From: Microbacterium sp. ABRD28
Lineage (GTDB): Bacteria; Actinomycetota; Actinomycetes; Actinomycetales; Microbacteriaceae
Assembly: GCF_003850245.1 (NCBI RefSeq)
Contig: NZ_CP031015.1
Location: 2,170,001-2,234,000, forward strand
Length of the DNA stretch: 64,000 nt
Direction of reading: 5' to 3'
Part shown: piece after piece, positions 31,944-40,312 of the stretch
Layout of the letters: every line of letters begins with the position of its first letter
Position numbering within the stretch: the stretch's first letter is position 1
Notes under the pieces: model-generated
What the model saw: the letters and a program-made list of their open reading frames with translations, nothing else
Told to the model about the DNA's origin: nothing
Database searches by the model: none
Made by a program: the position numbers and the translations under genes

Positions 31944-32429
31944 ATGACCGACATTCAGACCACCCCCGCCACCGCCGCCGATCCCACGGTCGCCGCCGGC
32001 TCGGCGCAGTTCCTCACCCCGGTCGTGCTGGGACTGCAGGCTCTGGCCGTGAACGGCAAGCAGGCGCACTGGAACGTGCGGGGGGCGAACTTCATCGCCA
32101 TTCACGAACTCCTCGATCAGATCGTCGACCACGCCCGGCAGGCAGCTGACGACGCTGCGGAGCGGATCGTCGCGCTCGGGCTTCCGATCGACGCCCGCAC
32201 GTCGACCATCGCTCAGAAGGTCGCGCCCACCGCGGTTCCCGCCGGGTTCACCCCGTGGCAGGAGATCGTCCGCGACATGATCGCCGACATGGACGCCGTG
32301 ATCGTCGATGTCAAGACCGCGATCGAGGGGCTCGACGAGGTCGATCTCACCAGTCAGGACGTGGCACTGGCCATCATGCAGACGCTCGAGAAGGACCGCT
32401 GGTTCCTCTTCGCACACCTCGCCGAGTGA
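31944..32429 (+). CDS. dps: Dps-family DNA-binding ferritin
   Basis: Dodecameric iron-storage and DNA-protecting protein. 161 residues. Inter-subunit ferroxidase residues lie in HWNVRGANFIAIHELLDQIVD: His42, His54, Asp58, with Glu73 in DDAAERI. The short N-terminal tail is Thr/Ala-rich rather than Lys-rich, so DNA binding is uncertain. GGGAG lies before the ATG, and it has its own promoter and strong terminator, so it is monocistronic. Confidence 0.95.
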   Translation: MTDIQTTPATAADPTVAAGSAQFLTPVVLGLQALAVNGKQAHWNVRGANFIAIHELLDQIVDHARQAADDAAERIVALGLPIDARTSTIAQKVAPTAVPAGFTPWQEIVRDMIADMDAVIVDVKTAIEGLDEVDLTSQDVALAIMQTLEKDRWFLFAHLAE

Positions 32430-32444
32430 CCTCGCTCGCATGAC

Positions 32445-32490
32445 GACGAAGGGCCCCGAATCCTCTCCGGAGGAATCGGGGCCCTTCGTC
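32445..32490. terminator. Bidirectional terminator between dps and the amidohydrolase gene
   Basis: GACGAAGGGCCCCGA (32445-32459) and TCGGGGCCCTTCGTC (32476-32490) are perfectly complementary. The inner TCCTC/GAGGA pairs across one A-A mismatch close a TCCG loop. It lies between convergent stops at 32429 and 32519 and can serve both strands. Confidence 0.85.
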
Positions 32491-32518
32491 GACACCGGCG
32501 GTGCGCCCGCCTGCGCGC

Positions 32519-34024
32519 TCAGGTCAGATGGGTCAGCCGACCCGCGAGAAGCGTCGCTGCGACCGTCATCTCGCGCAGCTCGCTCTCCGTCGCGGCGAGC
32601 GGGTCGCTGTCGCACAGCACCAGATCACCCGGGGAGCCGGGGCGGATCGTCGCCGGATCGGTCGAACCACCCCTCGTGGACGCCGCCAACGCCGTGTGCG
32701 GGTCCAGGGCCTGCTCGGGCCGCCAGGCCGGGCGACCTCCTCGGGTACGGTGCACCGCGGCAGCCAGCGCGGCCCACGGATCCAGGGGTGAGACCGGGGC
32801 GTCCGATCCGAACAGCAGGGTGGCGCCGGCGTCGGCGAGGGCGCGAAGCGGATAGGGAGTGGCGGTCTGCGCCGCCCAGATCTCGTCGGTGAGGTCCCGG
32901 TCGTCGACCGCGTGCTCGGGCTGCACACTCGCACCGACGCCGAGCCGCGCGAACCTCGGGATGTCCGATGCGCCCACGAGCTGCGCATGCTCGATGGTGC
33001 CGGTCGCTCCGCTGAGCGCGAAGGCGTCCAGGGCGTGGGAGTTGGCGACATCCCCGATCGCATGGATGGCACACGACAGGCCCGCCGCGGTCGCCCGGGT
33101 CATCATCTCGACCAGCGCGGCCGGTGCGACGGTGAGCATCCCGCGATCGTCGGAAGAGCCGGCGTACGGGTGCGAGCACGCGGCGGTGCGAGTCCCGAGC
33201 GAGCCGTCGGTGATGACTTTGACAGGCCCGACGTGGACGAGGTCGGATCCTCCGCGGACGGGATCACCCGTGCGAAGGCCTGCGGCGATCGCGCGATCGA
33301 GGTGTTCGGGGTAGATGCCGAACGACACCCGCAGCGTGTCGAATCCGCCCGCCACACGCCGAACCCACGCATCCTCGTTCCAGGCCATGTCGAGATCCAC
33401 CAGGCCGACGACGCCTCGACCGGCCGCGCGGCGTGCCATCGCCGCGACGAGGGCGTCGGCGTGCGCGGCAGGGACGGCGTTCAGCCGGCGCGACACCTCG
33501 AACGCGGGGGCCTCCCGCAGGATGCCGCTGTCGTCGGCCGACAACGCCTCCCGGCGCAGCGCGGCGGAGTTGAGCCACACGCTGTGGACGTCGGCGTTGA
33601 TCAGGTAGGTGGGGACGTCTCCGGTGTGCTCGTCCAGCAGCGCCACACTCGGCGAGTCCGCCCACAGCGCGTCGCGGAAGCCGACCCCGACCCGTCGGCC
33701 GTCGGCGAGGACCGGCGACCCCGCCACGCGGCGTGCGGCCTCCACCGCGGTGGTCGCATCGACGACCGAGACCCGTTCTGAGGCGAGGGCCCACTGCGTG
33801 ACGTGCACGTGATGATCCCAGAGCCCCGGGAGGAGGAATCGTCCGTCGGCCTCGAGCACCGACCCCGCCGGACGGATGACGCCCGTCGGTGCGATGTCGA
33901 CGATCGCGCCGTCCGAGAGGAAGACATCGACGCGGTCGTCAGCATCGGCGACCGGCAGAAGCTCGCGGCCAGGACCGCGGACCCGGGCGCCTCGGATGAC
34001 GGCGACCTGCTCGCCGACGTTCAC
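32519..34024 (-). CDS. Amidohydrolase family protein (YtcJ-like, amidohydrolase 3)
   Basis: Metal-dependent hydrolase of the TIM-barrel amidohydrolase superfamily, 501 residues. Metal ligands visible: HxH at 72-74 in LPGLWDHHVHVTQW, His in CAIHAIGDVANSHALD, and Asp in LFGSDAPVSPLDPWAAL. The N-terminal beta-sandwich and terminal PGSPGDLVLCDSDPL segment are typical. Substrate unknown; family members act on amides, formamides or cyclic ureas. GTG 34024 overlaps the PaiB-like stop as GTGA with GGAGG 6 nt upstream, so the two genes are translationally coupled. Confidence 0.88.
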   Translation of the reverse strand: MNVGEQVAVIRGARVRGPGRELLPVADADDRVDVFLSDGAIVDIAPTGVIRPAGSVLEADGRFLLPGLWDHHVHVTQWALASERVSVVDATTAVEAARRVAGSPVLADGRRVGVGFRDALWADSPSVALLDEHTGDVPTYLINADVHSVWLNSAALRREALSADDSGILREAPAFEVSRRLNAVPAAHADALVAAMARRAAGRGVVGLVDLDMAWNEDAWVRRVAGGFDTLRVSFGIYPEHLDRAIAAGLRTGDPVRGGSDLVHVGPVKVITDGSLGTRTAACSHPYAGSSDDRGMLTVAPAALVEMMTRATAAGLSCAIHAIGDVANSHALDAFALSGATGTIEHAQLVGASDIPRFARLGVGASVQPEHAVDDRDLTDEIWAAQTATPYPLRALADAGATLLFGSDAPVSPLDPWAALAAAVHRTRGGRPAWRPEQALDPHTALAASTRGGSTDPATIRPGSPGDLVLCDSDPLAATESELREMTVAATLLAGRLTHLT

Positions 34025-34668
34025 GCGATCCCTCCGGCATCGGCTCGCGCCTGCAGCGCGCGCTCCATCTCTGCGGCGAGGGCGGGATTGTGGTGCGGGC
34101 CCTCGTGGACGAGGCCGTCGATCACGGCGCGGACGACCTCGGCCGGCTTGTTCTGGCTGAGCTTGCGCTTGGCCACGATGCGGGTGGGTGTCAGCCGGAA
34201 CCCCACGGTGCCGCGCTCGAGCCGTTCGACGAAGGCGGCGTCGTTCGGCCGCTCCCACAGGAGTCGGGGCGCGGGCATTCCGCCCTCGAAGCGGGCGACG
34301 AGCCGGTCGAGGACCCGGAGGTTCTCACAGGCATCGAGGATCTCGGGGACACCCGTGAGGTGGACGGAGGAGAAGTTCCACGTGGGAACCGATGGCGTGT
34401 CGCCGTACCACCCTGGCGAGACGTACCCGTGAGGCCCCTGGATCACGACGAGCAGCTCGCGCGTGCCCAGACCGTGGATGAGGTCATCCGGCTTGCCCAC
34501 ATGACCGACGATGGTGAGGTCGTCACGGTCGTCGTCGAGCAGCACGACGTAGTGCGAGGCGACCAGCCCCTCGTCGCCGGCGCTCACGATCGTCGCCCAC
34601 GGATTGAGGTCGACCAGGCGACGCAGCTCTGCGACATCCGTCATCGCGAAGCTCGGATTCTGACGCAT
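34021..34668 (-). CDS. PaiB-type FMN-binding protein
   Basis: 215 residues with the PaiB split-barrel pattern: NPWATIVSA near residue 25, GPHGYVSPGWY at 78-88, VPTWNFSSVHLTG at about 93-105 and RKLSQNKPAEV at 167-177. Family proteins bind FMN or haem-like ligands; the Bacillus prototype is described as a negative regulator, but no DNA-binding motif is visible here. The ATG follows TAGGCT by 6 nt. Coupled to the amidohydrolase. Confidence 0.85.
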   Translation of the reverse strand: MRQNPSFAMTDVAELRRLVDLNPWATIVSAGDEGLVASHYVVLLDDDRDDLTIVGHVGKPDDLIHGLGTRELLVVIQGPHGYVSPGWYGDTPSVPTWNFSSVHLTGVPEILDACENLRVLDRLVARFEGGMPAPRLLWERPNDAAFVERLERGTVGFRLTPTRIVAKRKLSQNKPAEVVRAVIDGLVHEGPHHNPALAAEMERALQARADAGGIA

Positions 34669-34674
34669 GGTCCC

Positions 34675-34680
34675 AGCCTA
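34675..34680 (-). promoter_or_regulatory. -10 TAGGCT, leaderless promoter of the PaiB-like gene
   Basis: TAGGCT ends 6 nt before ATG 34668 (TAGGCTGGGACCATG) with no Shine-Dalgarno sequence. It should drive both the PaiB-like gene and the amidohydrolase. Confidence 0.5.
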
Positions 34681-34733
34681 GGACGAGCGCGCGGATCGCC
34701 CCGTCGTGCCCGATCGTCGGGTGACGACGCCGG

Positions 34734-35735
34734 TCACGCCTGACAGGACGGGCACCAGTAGAGCTTGCGCGAGGCCGCCTCCTCCACCACGACGGAGGTG
34801 CCGCAGACTCGACAGGGCAGTCCCGCTCGCCCGTAGACCCAGTGCCGGTGCTCGCGGCGGGCCATCGCACTGCGCCGCTCCTTCGCGGTGAGCCCATCGC
34901 GCGTCATCATCTGGCCCGTCTCGACGCCGATGACCAGGAGCCGCGACCAGTCGCGCCAGATCTCGCGCACCGTCTCCTCGGGAACCTCTCGGCCCGGCGT
35001 GTGGGGGTTGAGCCTCGCCCGGAACAACAGCTCCGCGCGGTAGACGTTGCCGATCCCGCTGACCACGCTCTGATCCATCAGCAGGAGTCCGATGGGCGTC
35101 ACGGTGCGCCGCACGCGCGCGACGAACCGCTCCTCCCCCTCGCGCGCGTCGTCGACGAGCGGATCGGGCCCGAGCTTCGCCAGGGACTGCTCCACCTCAT
35201 CGGGCGTCTGGATGACGCACGCGGTCGGTCCCCGCAGATCCGCGCAGGTGAGGTCGGTGAGCAACCGCAACCGCACCTGGCCGCGCACCGGGGGCGGCCA
35301 CTCCTCGGAATCGGCTTCCCCCGGGAGACCCGTGGTCTGCTCCGACATCCGCACGCGGCCGCGCGCGCGGCGAGGGGCGCCGATCGAGGTCAGGGAGTTC
35401 TCCCCGGCCGCATCAAGGATCGCCTCCGGCGGCGTCCCGCGCTGATTGGTCTGGCCCATCCGACCGTTCGACGCGGCGATCGTCGGATCGGAGACGATCT
35501 CGCCGGCGAAGTCCCATGCGCCGTACAGACCGAGGTGCACGCGCAGCCACAGGTCGCCGTCGAAGGCGACGAACATCTGCTTCCCGACCGCCCGGGATTC
35601 ACGCGCTTCGCGCCCGTCGATGAGTGCCGCGCCCTCGGCGAAGCGTCCCTGAGGACTCGATGCCGTCACCGTTCGCCCGACGAAGTTCTGCGCGATCTGT
35701 CGGGCGATGCGGTGGACGGAATGGCCCTCGGGCAC
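34734..35735 (-). CDS. Fpg/Nei-family DNA glycosylase/AP lyase
   Basis: Base-excision repair enzyme removing oxidised bases. 333 residues. The essential Pro2 and Glu3 begin MPEGHSVHRIA; Lys52 (AVGKQMF) is the family lysine. H2TH region LLLMDQSVVSGIGNVYRAELLFRARLNP and a zinc finger with Cys308, Cys311, Cys328 and Cys331. A roughly 40-residue hydrophilic loop (about 95-140) interrupts the N-terminal domain. MPEGHS rather than MPELPE suggests a Nei-type rather than MutM enzyme. It follows rpiB by 5 nt. Confidence 0.92.
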   Translation of the reverse strand: MPEGHSVHRIARQIAQNFVGRTVTASSPQGRFAEGAALIDGREARESRAVGKQMFVAFDGDLWLRVHLGLYGAWDFAGEIVSDPTIAASNGRMGQTNQRGTPPEAILDAAGENSLTSIGAPRRARGRVRMSEQTTGLPGEADSEEWPPPVRGQVRLRLLTDLTCADLRGPTACVIQTPDEVEQSLAKLGPDPLVDDAREGEERFVARVRRTVTPIGLLLMDQSVVSGIGNVYRAELLFRARLNPHTPGREVPEETVREIWRDWSRLLVIGVETGQMMTRDGLTAKERRSAMARREHRHWVYGRAGLPCRVCGTSVVVEEAASRKLYWCPSCQA

Positions 35736-35740
35736 CGGTG

Positions 35741-36301
35741 TCAGCCGGCCTCGGGATCGAAAGAGCTGGTCTCGTCGGCCAGGACATCGGCCTGTGCAGC
35801 ACCGGTCGCGGTTCCGGTCGCTCGTGGGTCGGGGGCGAGGCTCCCGTCTGCCTCGAAGGCCGCGATCTGCGCGATGCGACGCTCATGCCGCTCCTCACGC
35901 GAGAACGGCGTCGCGATGAAGCGGTCGATGAACGCCGATGCCTCGTCGAAGGTGTGCTGGCGGGCACCGATCGCGATCACGTTGGCGTCGTTGTGCTCGC
36001 GCGCGAGTTCAGCTGTCGCGATGCTCCACACCAGCGCGGCGCGGATGCCCGCGACCTTGTTCGCGGCGATCTGCTCGCCGTTGCCCGATCCTCCGAAGAC
36101 CACGCCGAGCGACTCCAGACCCGCGGCCTGGTCTCGCACGACGGCCTGCGCCGCCCGTATGCAGAAGGCCGGATAGTCATCGAGCGCGTCGTACTCGATC
36201 GGACCGTGATCGATGACCTGATGCCCCTGCGCGGCGAGATGGTGCTGCAGCTGCGTGGAGAACTCGAGACCGGCGTGGTCGGTGGCGATGTGGATGCGCA
36301 T
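35741..36301 (-). CDS. rpiB: Ribose-5-phosphate isomerase B
   Basis: Interconverts ribose 5-phosphate and ribulose 5-phosphate in the pentose phosphate pathway. 186 residues from MRIHIATDHAGLEFS, with the anion-binding GGSGNGEQ at 70-77. Glu76 replaces the usual catalytic Cys, as known for the actinobacterial enzyme, and EHND at 102-105 completes the active site. The tail after about residue 155 is Ala/Thr/Asp-rich. A second ATG three codons upstream is less likely because TAGGAT ends exactly 7 nt before ATG 36301 and overlaps that codon. Precedes the Fpg/Nei gene. Confidence 0.95.
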   Translation of the reverse strand: MRIHIATDHAGLEFSTQLQHHLAAQGHQVIDHGPIEYDALDDYPAFCIRAAQAVVRDQAAGLESLGVVFGGSGNGEQIAANKVAGIRAALVWSIATAELAREHNDANVIAIGARQHTFDEASAFIDRFIATPFSREERHERRIAQIAAFEADGSLAPDPRATGTATGAAQADVLADETSSFDPEAG

Positions 36302-36308
36302 GGCCTTC

Positions 36309-36314
36309 ATCCTA
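36309..36314 (-). promoter_or_regulatory. -10 TAGGAT, leaderless promoter of rpiB
   Basis: TAGGAT ends 7 nt before ATG 36301. This decides the start: the alternative upstream ATG at 36310 overlaps the hexamer itself. Confidence 0.45.
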
Positions 36315-36372
36315 GGGAGGCGGAAACGGGCGGATCGGACGGAACGGCGCCGCTCCTCGCGGCGCCTGCGAC

Positions 36373-37578
36373 CTACGGCGCGATGCCCGACGCCGCCGGC
36401 TTGAAGCCCGCCCGCACGTTCTCGCAGCAACCCGGTCGACACACATCGAACCACGGCCCCAGATCGGTACGATGCGGCCGATCCGCTGCGGGGGTGCCCT
36501 TCAGCCGCTCCTCGATGAGGTCGACCAGCCCACGCACATAAGCCGGATCGATCCCCGGCGTCTGCGTCCGCACGGCACGCAGACCCGCCTCCTCCGCAGC
36601 CTCCATCGCCTCGGTGTCGAGATCCCACATGACCTCCATGTGGTCGCTGACGAACCCGAGCGGAACGATCACCACCGCCTGCGCTCCGACCTCGGGAAGC
36701 CCTTCGATGACGTCGACGACGTCCGGCTCCAGCCAGGGCTGGGTCGGCGGGCCCGATCGGGACTGGTAGACGAGCTGCCACGGCACGCCGGCGGCCGCCG
36801 GGATCTCCGCGGCGATGTCGGCCATCACGACCTCGGCGACCGCGAGGTGCTGCGCTTCGTAGGCACCCCCCGGACCGAAGTCGCGGTCCCGGGGGCCGGA
36901 CCGCTCGGCATCGGCGGTGGGGATGCTGTGCGTGGAGAACAGCACGTGGATCCGCGACGGGTCGATTCCGTCATCGAGCAGGCCCGAGATCGCGCCATGC
37001 ACTCCGTCGACGAACGGCCGGACGAATCCGGGGTGGTCGAAGAACTGGCGCACCTTGTCGATGGTCACGGTGTCGCCCAGGCCCGTCTCGTTCAGAGCCC
37101 GTGCGAAGTCCTCGCGGTACTGCCGGCAGCTCGAGAACGAGCTGTACGCGCTCGTGGCGAGTCCCAGAAGGGTCGTGTGTCCGGCGTCAGCGGCCTGACG
37201 CACGGCCTCGTCGAGGTACGGCGCCCAGTTCCGGTTGCCCCAGTACACGGGCAGGTCGATCCCGCGGGAGGCGAGCTCCGTTTCGAGAGCGGCCTTCAAC
37301 GCGCGATTCTGCGCATTGATGGGGCTGACGCCACCGAAGTGACGGTAATGGTGGGCGACCTCCTCGAGGCGCTCGTCGGGGATCCCCCGTCCGCGGGTGA
37401 CATTGCGGAGGAAGGGGATGACATCGTCCTGTCCCTCGGGGCCGCCGAAGCCGGCGAGGAGCACGGCGTCGTAGGCGACGGGGGTCTCGACGTGCGGCGC
37501 TCCCGAAGCGGCGGCCGGGGAGGCGAACAGAACCGTGGGGGTGTCGGAGCTGGTGTCCTGGGGGGCGAGTTCGGTCAC
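36373..37578 (-). CDS. hemH: Ferrochelatase (coproporphyrin-dependent type likely)
   Basis: Inserts Fe2+ into the porphyrin ring. 401 residues. His217 in STHSIPT is the catalytic histidine, and HFGGVSPIN (80-88) is the conserved substrate loop. Cys151 (SSCRQY) plus Cys380, Cys384 and Cys385 (DVCRPGCCEN) match the [2Fe-2S] ligand arrangement known for actinobacterial ferrochelatase. Actinobacteria generally use coproporphyrin III, so the product is probably coprohaem; this is inference. GTG start at 37578 with GAGGAT 6 nt upstream. No other haem gene is in the window. Confidence 0.93.
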   Translation of the reverse strand: MTELAPQDTSSDTPTVLFASPAAASGAPHVETPVAYDAVLLAGFGGPEGQDDVIPFLRNVTRGRGIPDERLEEVAHHYRHFGGVSPINAQNRALKAALETELASRGIDLPVYWGNRNWAPYLDEAVRQAADAGHTTLLGLATSAYSSFSSCRQYREDFARALNETGLGDTVTIDKVRQFFDHPGFVRPFVDGVHGAISGLLDDGIDPSRIHVLFSTHSIPTADAERSGPRDRDFGPGGAYEAQHLAVAEVVMADIAAEIPAAAGVPWQLVYQSRSGPPTQPWLEPDVVDVIEGLPEVGAQAVVIVPLGFVSDHMEVMWDLDTEAMEAAEEAGLRAVRTQTPGIDPAYVRGLVDLIEERLKGTPAADRPHRTDLGPWFDVCRPGCCENVRAGFKPAASGIAP

Positions 37579-37699
37579 CCTGCCATCCTCGCATCGCGCG
37601 ACGGCACTGGCGCCGGGCGTAGGCTGGTGCAGTTGTCAGCGGTGCCGGTGCCACAGGGCCGCGCCGCTCCGTCTACCCCCAGACCCCGGGAGAACAGCC

Positions 37700-40246
37700 G
37701 TGCCAGGAGAGAACCTCACCCGCCTCGAGGCCCAGGAGCGTCGAGCCGTCGTCGACACCGACTCCTACCAGGTCGATCTCGATCTCACTCGGGGTGCGGA
37801 GATCTTCGGTTCGCGAACGGTCGTCCGCTTCCGGGGGCAGCCGGGAAGTTCGACCTTCATCGACCTGATCGCCCGCGATGTCCGCGAGATCACGCTGAAC
37901 GGCCGGTCGATCGATCCCGCCACGGCCTTCGCCGATTCCCGCATCGCGCTCGACGGTCTCGCCGAGGACAACGAGCTGGTCATCGACGCCGACTGCGTCT
38001 ACACCAACACCGGTGAGGGGCTTCACCGCTTCGTCGATCCCGTCGACGGCGAGGTCTACCTCTATTCGCAATTCGAGGTTCCCGACTCCCGGCGCATGTT
38101 CGCCGTCTTCGAGCAGCCCGACCTGAAAGCGACCTTCCGCTTCACCGTGACGGCTCCCGAGGCCTGGGAAGTCGTCTCCAACTCCCCGACGCCCGAGCCG
38201 GCCCGGCACGGCGACGGGACGGCGACCTGGGATTTCGAGCCGACGCCCCGCATCTCCTCGTACATCACCGCCCTCATCGCCGGGCCCTACGAGAAGACCT
38301 TCTCCGAGCTGACCAGCGCCTCGGGTCGGGTCATCCCCCTCGGCGTCTACGCTCGCAAAAGCCTGTGGAACCACCTCGACGCCGACTACGTCTTCGACAA
38401 GACGCGTCAGGGCTTCGCCTACTTCGAGGAAAAGTTCGACTACCCCTACCCGTTCGCCAAGTACGACCAGCTGTTCGTTCCGGAGTTCAACGCCGGCGCC
38501 ATGGAGAACGCGGGAGCGGTGACCTTCACCGAGACCTACGTGTTCCGCAGCAAGGTGACCGACGCCGTCCGGGAGCGTCGCGTGGTCACCATCCTCCATG
38601 AGCTCGCCCACATGTGGTTCGGCGACCTCGTCACGATGAAGTGGTGGAACGACCTCTGGCTGAACGAATCGTTCGCCGAGTGGGCCTCCACCATCGCCAC
38701 CGCCGAGGCGACCGAATGGACAGAGGCGTGGACGACCTTCAACGCCATGGAGAAGACCTGGGCGTACCGCCAGGATCAGCTCCCGTCCACCCACCCGGTC
38801 GTCGCCGAGATCAACGACCTCGAGGACGTCCAGGTCAACTTCGACGGCATCACCTACGCCAAGGGGGGCTCGGTTCTCAAGCAGCTCGCTGCGTGGGTCG
38901 GGATCGAGGCGTTCTTCGCCGGGGTCGCGGCCTACTTCATGAAGCACGAGTGGTCCAACACCGAGCTGTCGGACCTGCTGACCGAGCTCGAGGCCACGAG
39001 CGGTCGCGAGCTCACCACCTGGTCGAAGAAGTGGCTCGAGACGGCCGGGGTGAACACCCTCTCCCCCGTCATCGACGAATCCCCCGACGGGACGATCCGT
39101 CGATTCGCGATCATCCAGACAGCTCCGGCGGACTACCCCACGATCCGCCCCCACCGTCTCGGCGTCGGCTTCTACACCCTCCAGGACGGCGCTCTGGTGC
39201 GCACCCACGCGGTGGAGCTGGACGTCGACGGCGACCGCACCGAGGTGCCGGAACTGGCGGGCCTCGTCCGCCCCGACCTGGTGCTGCTCAACGACGGAGA
39301 CCTCGCCTACGCCAAGATCCGCCTGGACGAGCGTTCCCTTCAGACCGCCATCGACCACCTCGCGGGGATCGCCGACCCGCTCGCCCGATCGCTGGTGTGG
39401 GGCGCCGCATGGGATCAGACGCGCGATGCCGAGGCTTCGGCCACCGACTACGTCGATCTGGTGCTGCGCAACATCGCCTCCGAGACCGAATCGACAACGG
39501 TGCGCACGACCCTGGCACAGCTGCTCCTGGCCTCCAGCTCGTACGTCACCCCCGAGAAGCGGGATGACACCCGCCGTCGCGTCGCCGGACACCTGTGGGC
39601 TCTCGCGCAGAACGCCCCGGCCGGCAGCGACAGCCAGCTGCAGTTCGTCACCGCCTTCGCGGCGGCGGCCTGCACTCAGGAGCAGTGGGCGGCGGTGAAG
39701 AGCCTCCGCGACGGCGACGTGGTCCTCGACGGTCTGCAGATCGACACCGACCTCTCGTGGCAGCTGCTGGTCTCCCTCGCCGCCGGCGGGATCGCCTCGA
39801 TCGGCGACATCGAGACCGCTCTGGCCGCGGACAACACCGCCAAGGGTGGTGAGTTCGCCGCCCAGGCCCGCGCCGCGCTGCCCTTCCCCGAGGCCAAACG
39901 CGCCGCATGGGCGTCGCTGGTCGACCGTGACGACCTTCCCAACACCGTGGTCCGATCCGCTTCCCTCGGATTCGTCAACCCCGCCGGCCGCGACCTGCTC
40001 GCCGACTACGTGCAGCCGTATTTCGACATGCTGCTGCCGGTCTGGGAGTCGCGCACCTACAAGATCGCGGAGTACCTCATCGCGGGGCTCTATCCCGCCC
40101 CGCTGGCGAACACGGCGCTCCGCGACGCCACCCGCGCGTGGCTCGCGGAGCACGCGGACGCACCGGCCGCCCTTCGCCGACTGGTGCAGGAGAACCTCGC
40201 CGGCGTCGAGCGCGCGTTGGCAGTGCAGGAGCGCGACGCGCAGTAA
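37700..40246 (+). CDS. pepN: Aminopeptidase N (M1 family)
   Basis: Zinc aminopeptidase, 848 residues. GAMEN exopeptidase motif at about 266-270 (NAGAMENAGAVTF). Zinc site HELAH at 300-304 in ILHELAHMWFGD, with Glu323 in LNESFAEW as third ligand. The C-terminal ERAP1-like domain is helical (about 510-848). No signal peptide, so cytosolic. GTG 37700 is preceded by GGGAG at 7-nt spacing; an ATG further upstream would run under hemH. Residues 13-16 are near the usual N terminus of the family. Confidence 0.96.
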   Translation: MPGENLTRLEAQERRAVVDTDSYQVDLDLTRGAEIFGSRTVVRFRGQPGSSTFIDLIARDVREITLNGRSIDPATAFADSRIALDGLAEDNELVIDADCVYTNTGEGLHRFVDPVDGEVYLYSQFEVPDSRRMFAVFEQPDLKATFRFTVTAPEAWEVVSNSPTPEPARHGDGTATWDFEPTPRISSYITALIAGPYEKTFSELTSASGRVIPLGVYARKSLWNHLDADYVFDKTRQGFAYFEEKFDYPYPFAKYDQLFVPEFNAGAMENAGAVTFTETYVFRSKVTDAVRERRVVTILHELAHMWFGDLVTMKWWNDLWLNESFAEWASTIATAEATEWTEAWTTFNAMEKTWAYRQDQLPSTHPVVAEINDLEDVQVNFDGITYAKGGSVLKQLAAWVGIEAFFAGVAAYFMKHEWSNTELSDLLTELEATSGRELTTWSKKWLETAGVNTLSPVIDESPDGTIRRFAIIQTAPADYPTIRPHRLGVGFYTLQDGALVRTHAVELDVDGDRTEVPELAGLVRPDLVLLNDGDLAYAKIRLDERSLQTAIDHLAGIADPLARSLVWGAAWDQTRDAEASATDYVDLVLRNIASETESTTVRTTLAQLLLASSSYVTPEKRDDTRRRVAGHLWALAQNAPAGSDSQLQFVTAFAAAACTQEQWAAVKSLRDGDVVLDGLQIDTDLSWQLLVSLAAGGIASIGDIETALAADNTAKGGEFAAQARAALPFPEAKRAAWASLVDRDDLPNTVVRSASLGFVNPAGRDLLADYVQPYFDMLLPVWESRTYKIAEYLIAGLYPAPLANTALRDATRAWLAEHADAPAALRRLVQENLAGVERALAVQERDAQ

Positions 40247-40264
40247 GCAGCATCCCTTCCGCTC

Positions 40265-40292
40265 GCGGCCCTCAGGAGATCCTGGGGGCCGC
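40265..40292 (+). terminator. Stem-loop after pepN
   Basis: GCGGCCCTCAGGA (40265-40277) pairs with TCCTGGGGGCCGC (40280-40292) through one G-U wobble. The loop is only GA on paper, so the true loop is slightly wider. It lies between pepN and mscS. Confidence 0.6.
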
Positions 40293-40312
40293 GTCGTTAG
40301 GATCTGAGACCG

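Noticed and set aside
32445..32490. Repeat or mobile-element end at a long inverted repeat
   Set aside because: It lies between convergent genes as a single copy, so a bidirectional terminator is simpler.
29655..32615. Extension of the acyltransferase upstream through dps
   Set aside because: Residues before 31790 lie antisense to dps and its promoter and resemble no acyltransferase. GTG 31790 is the first sensible start.
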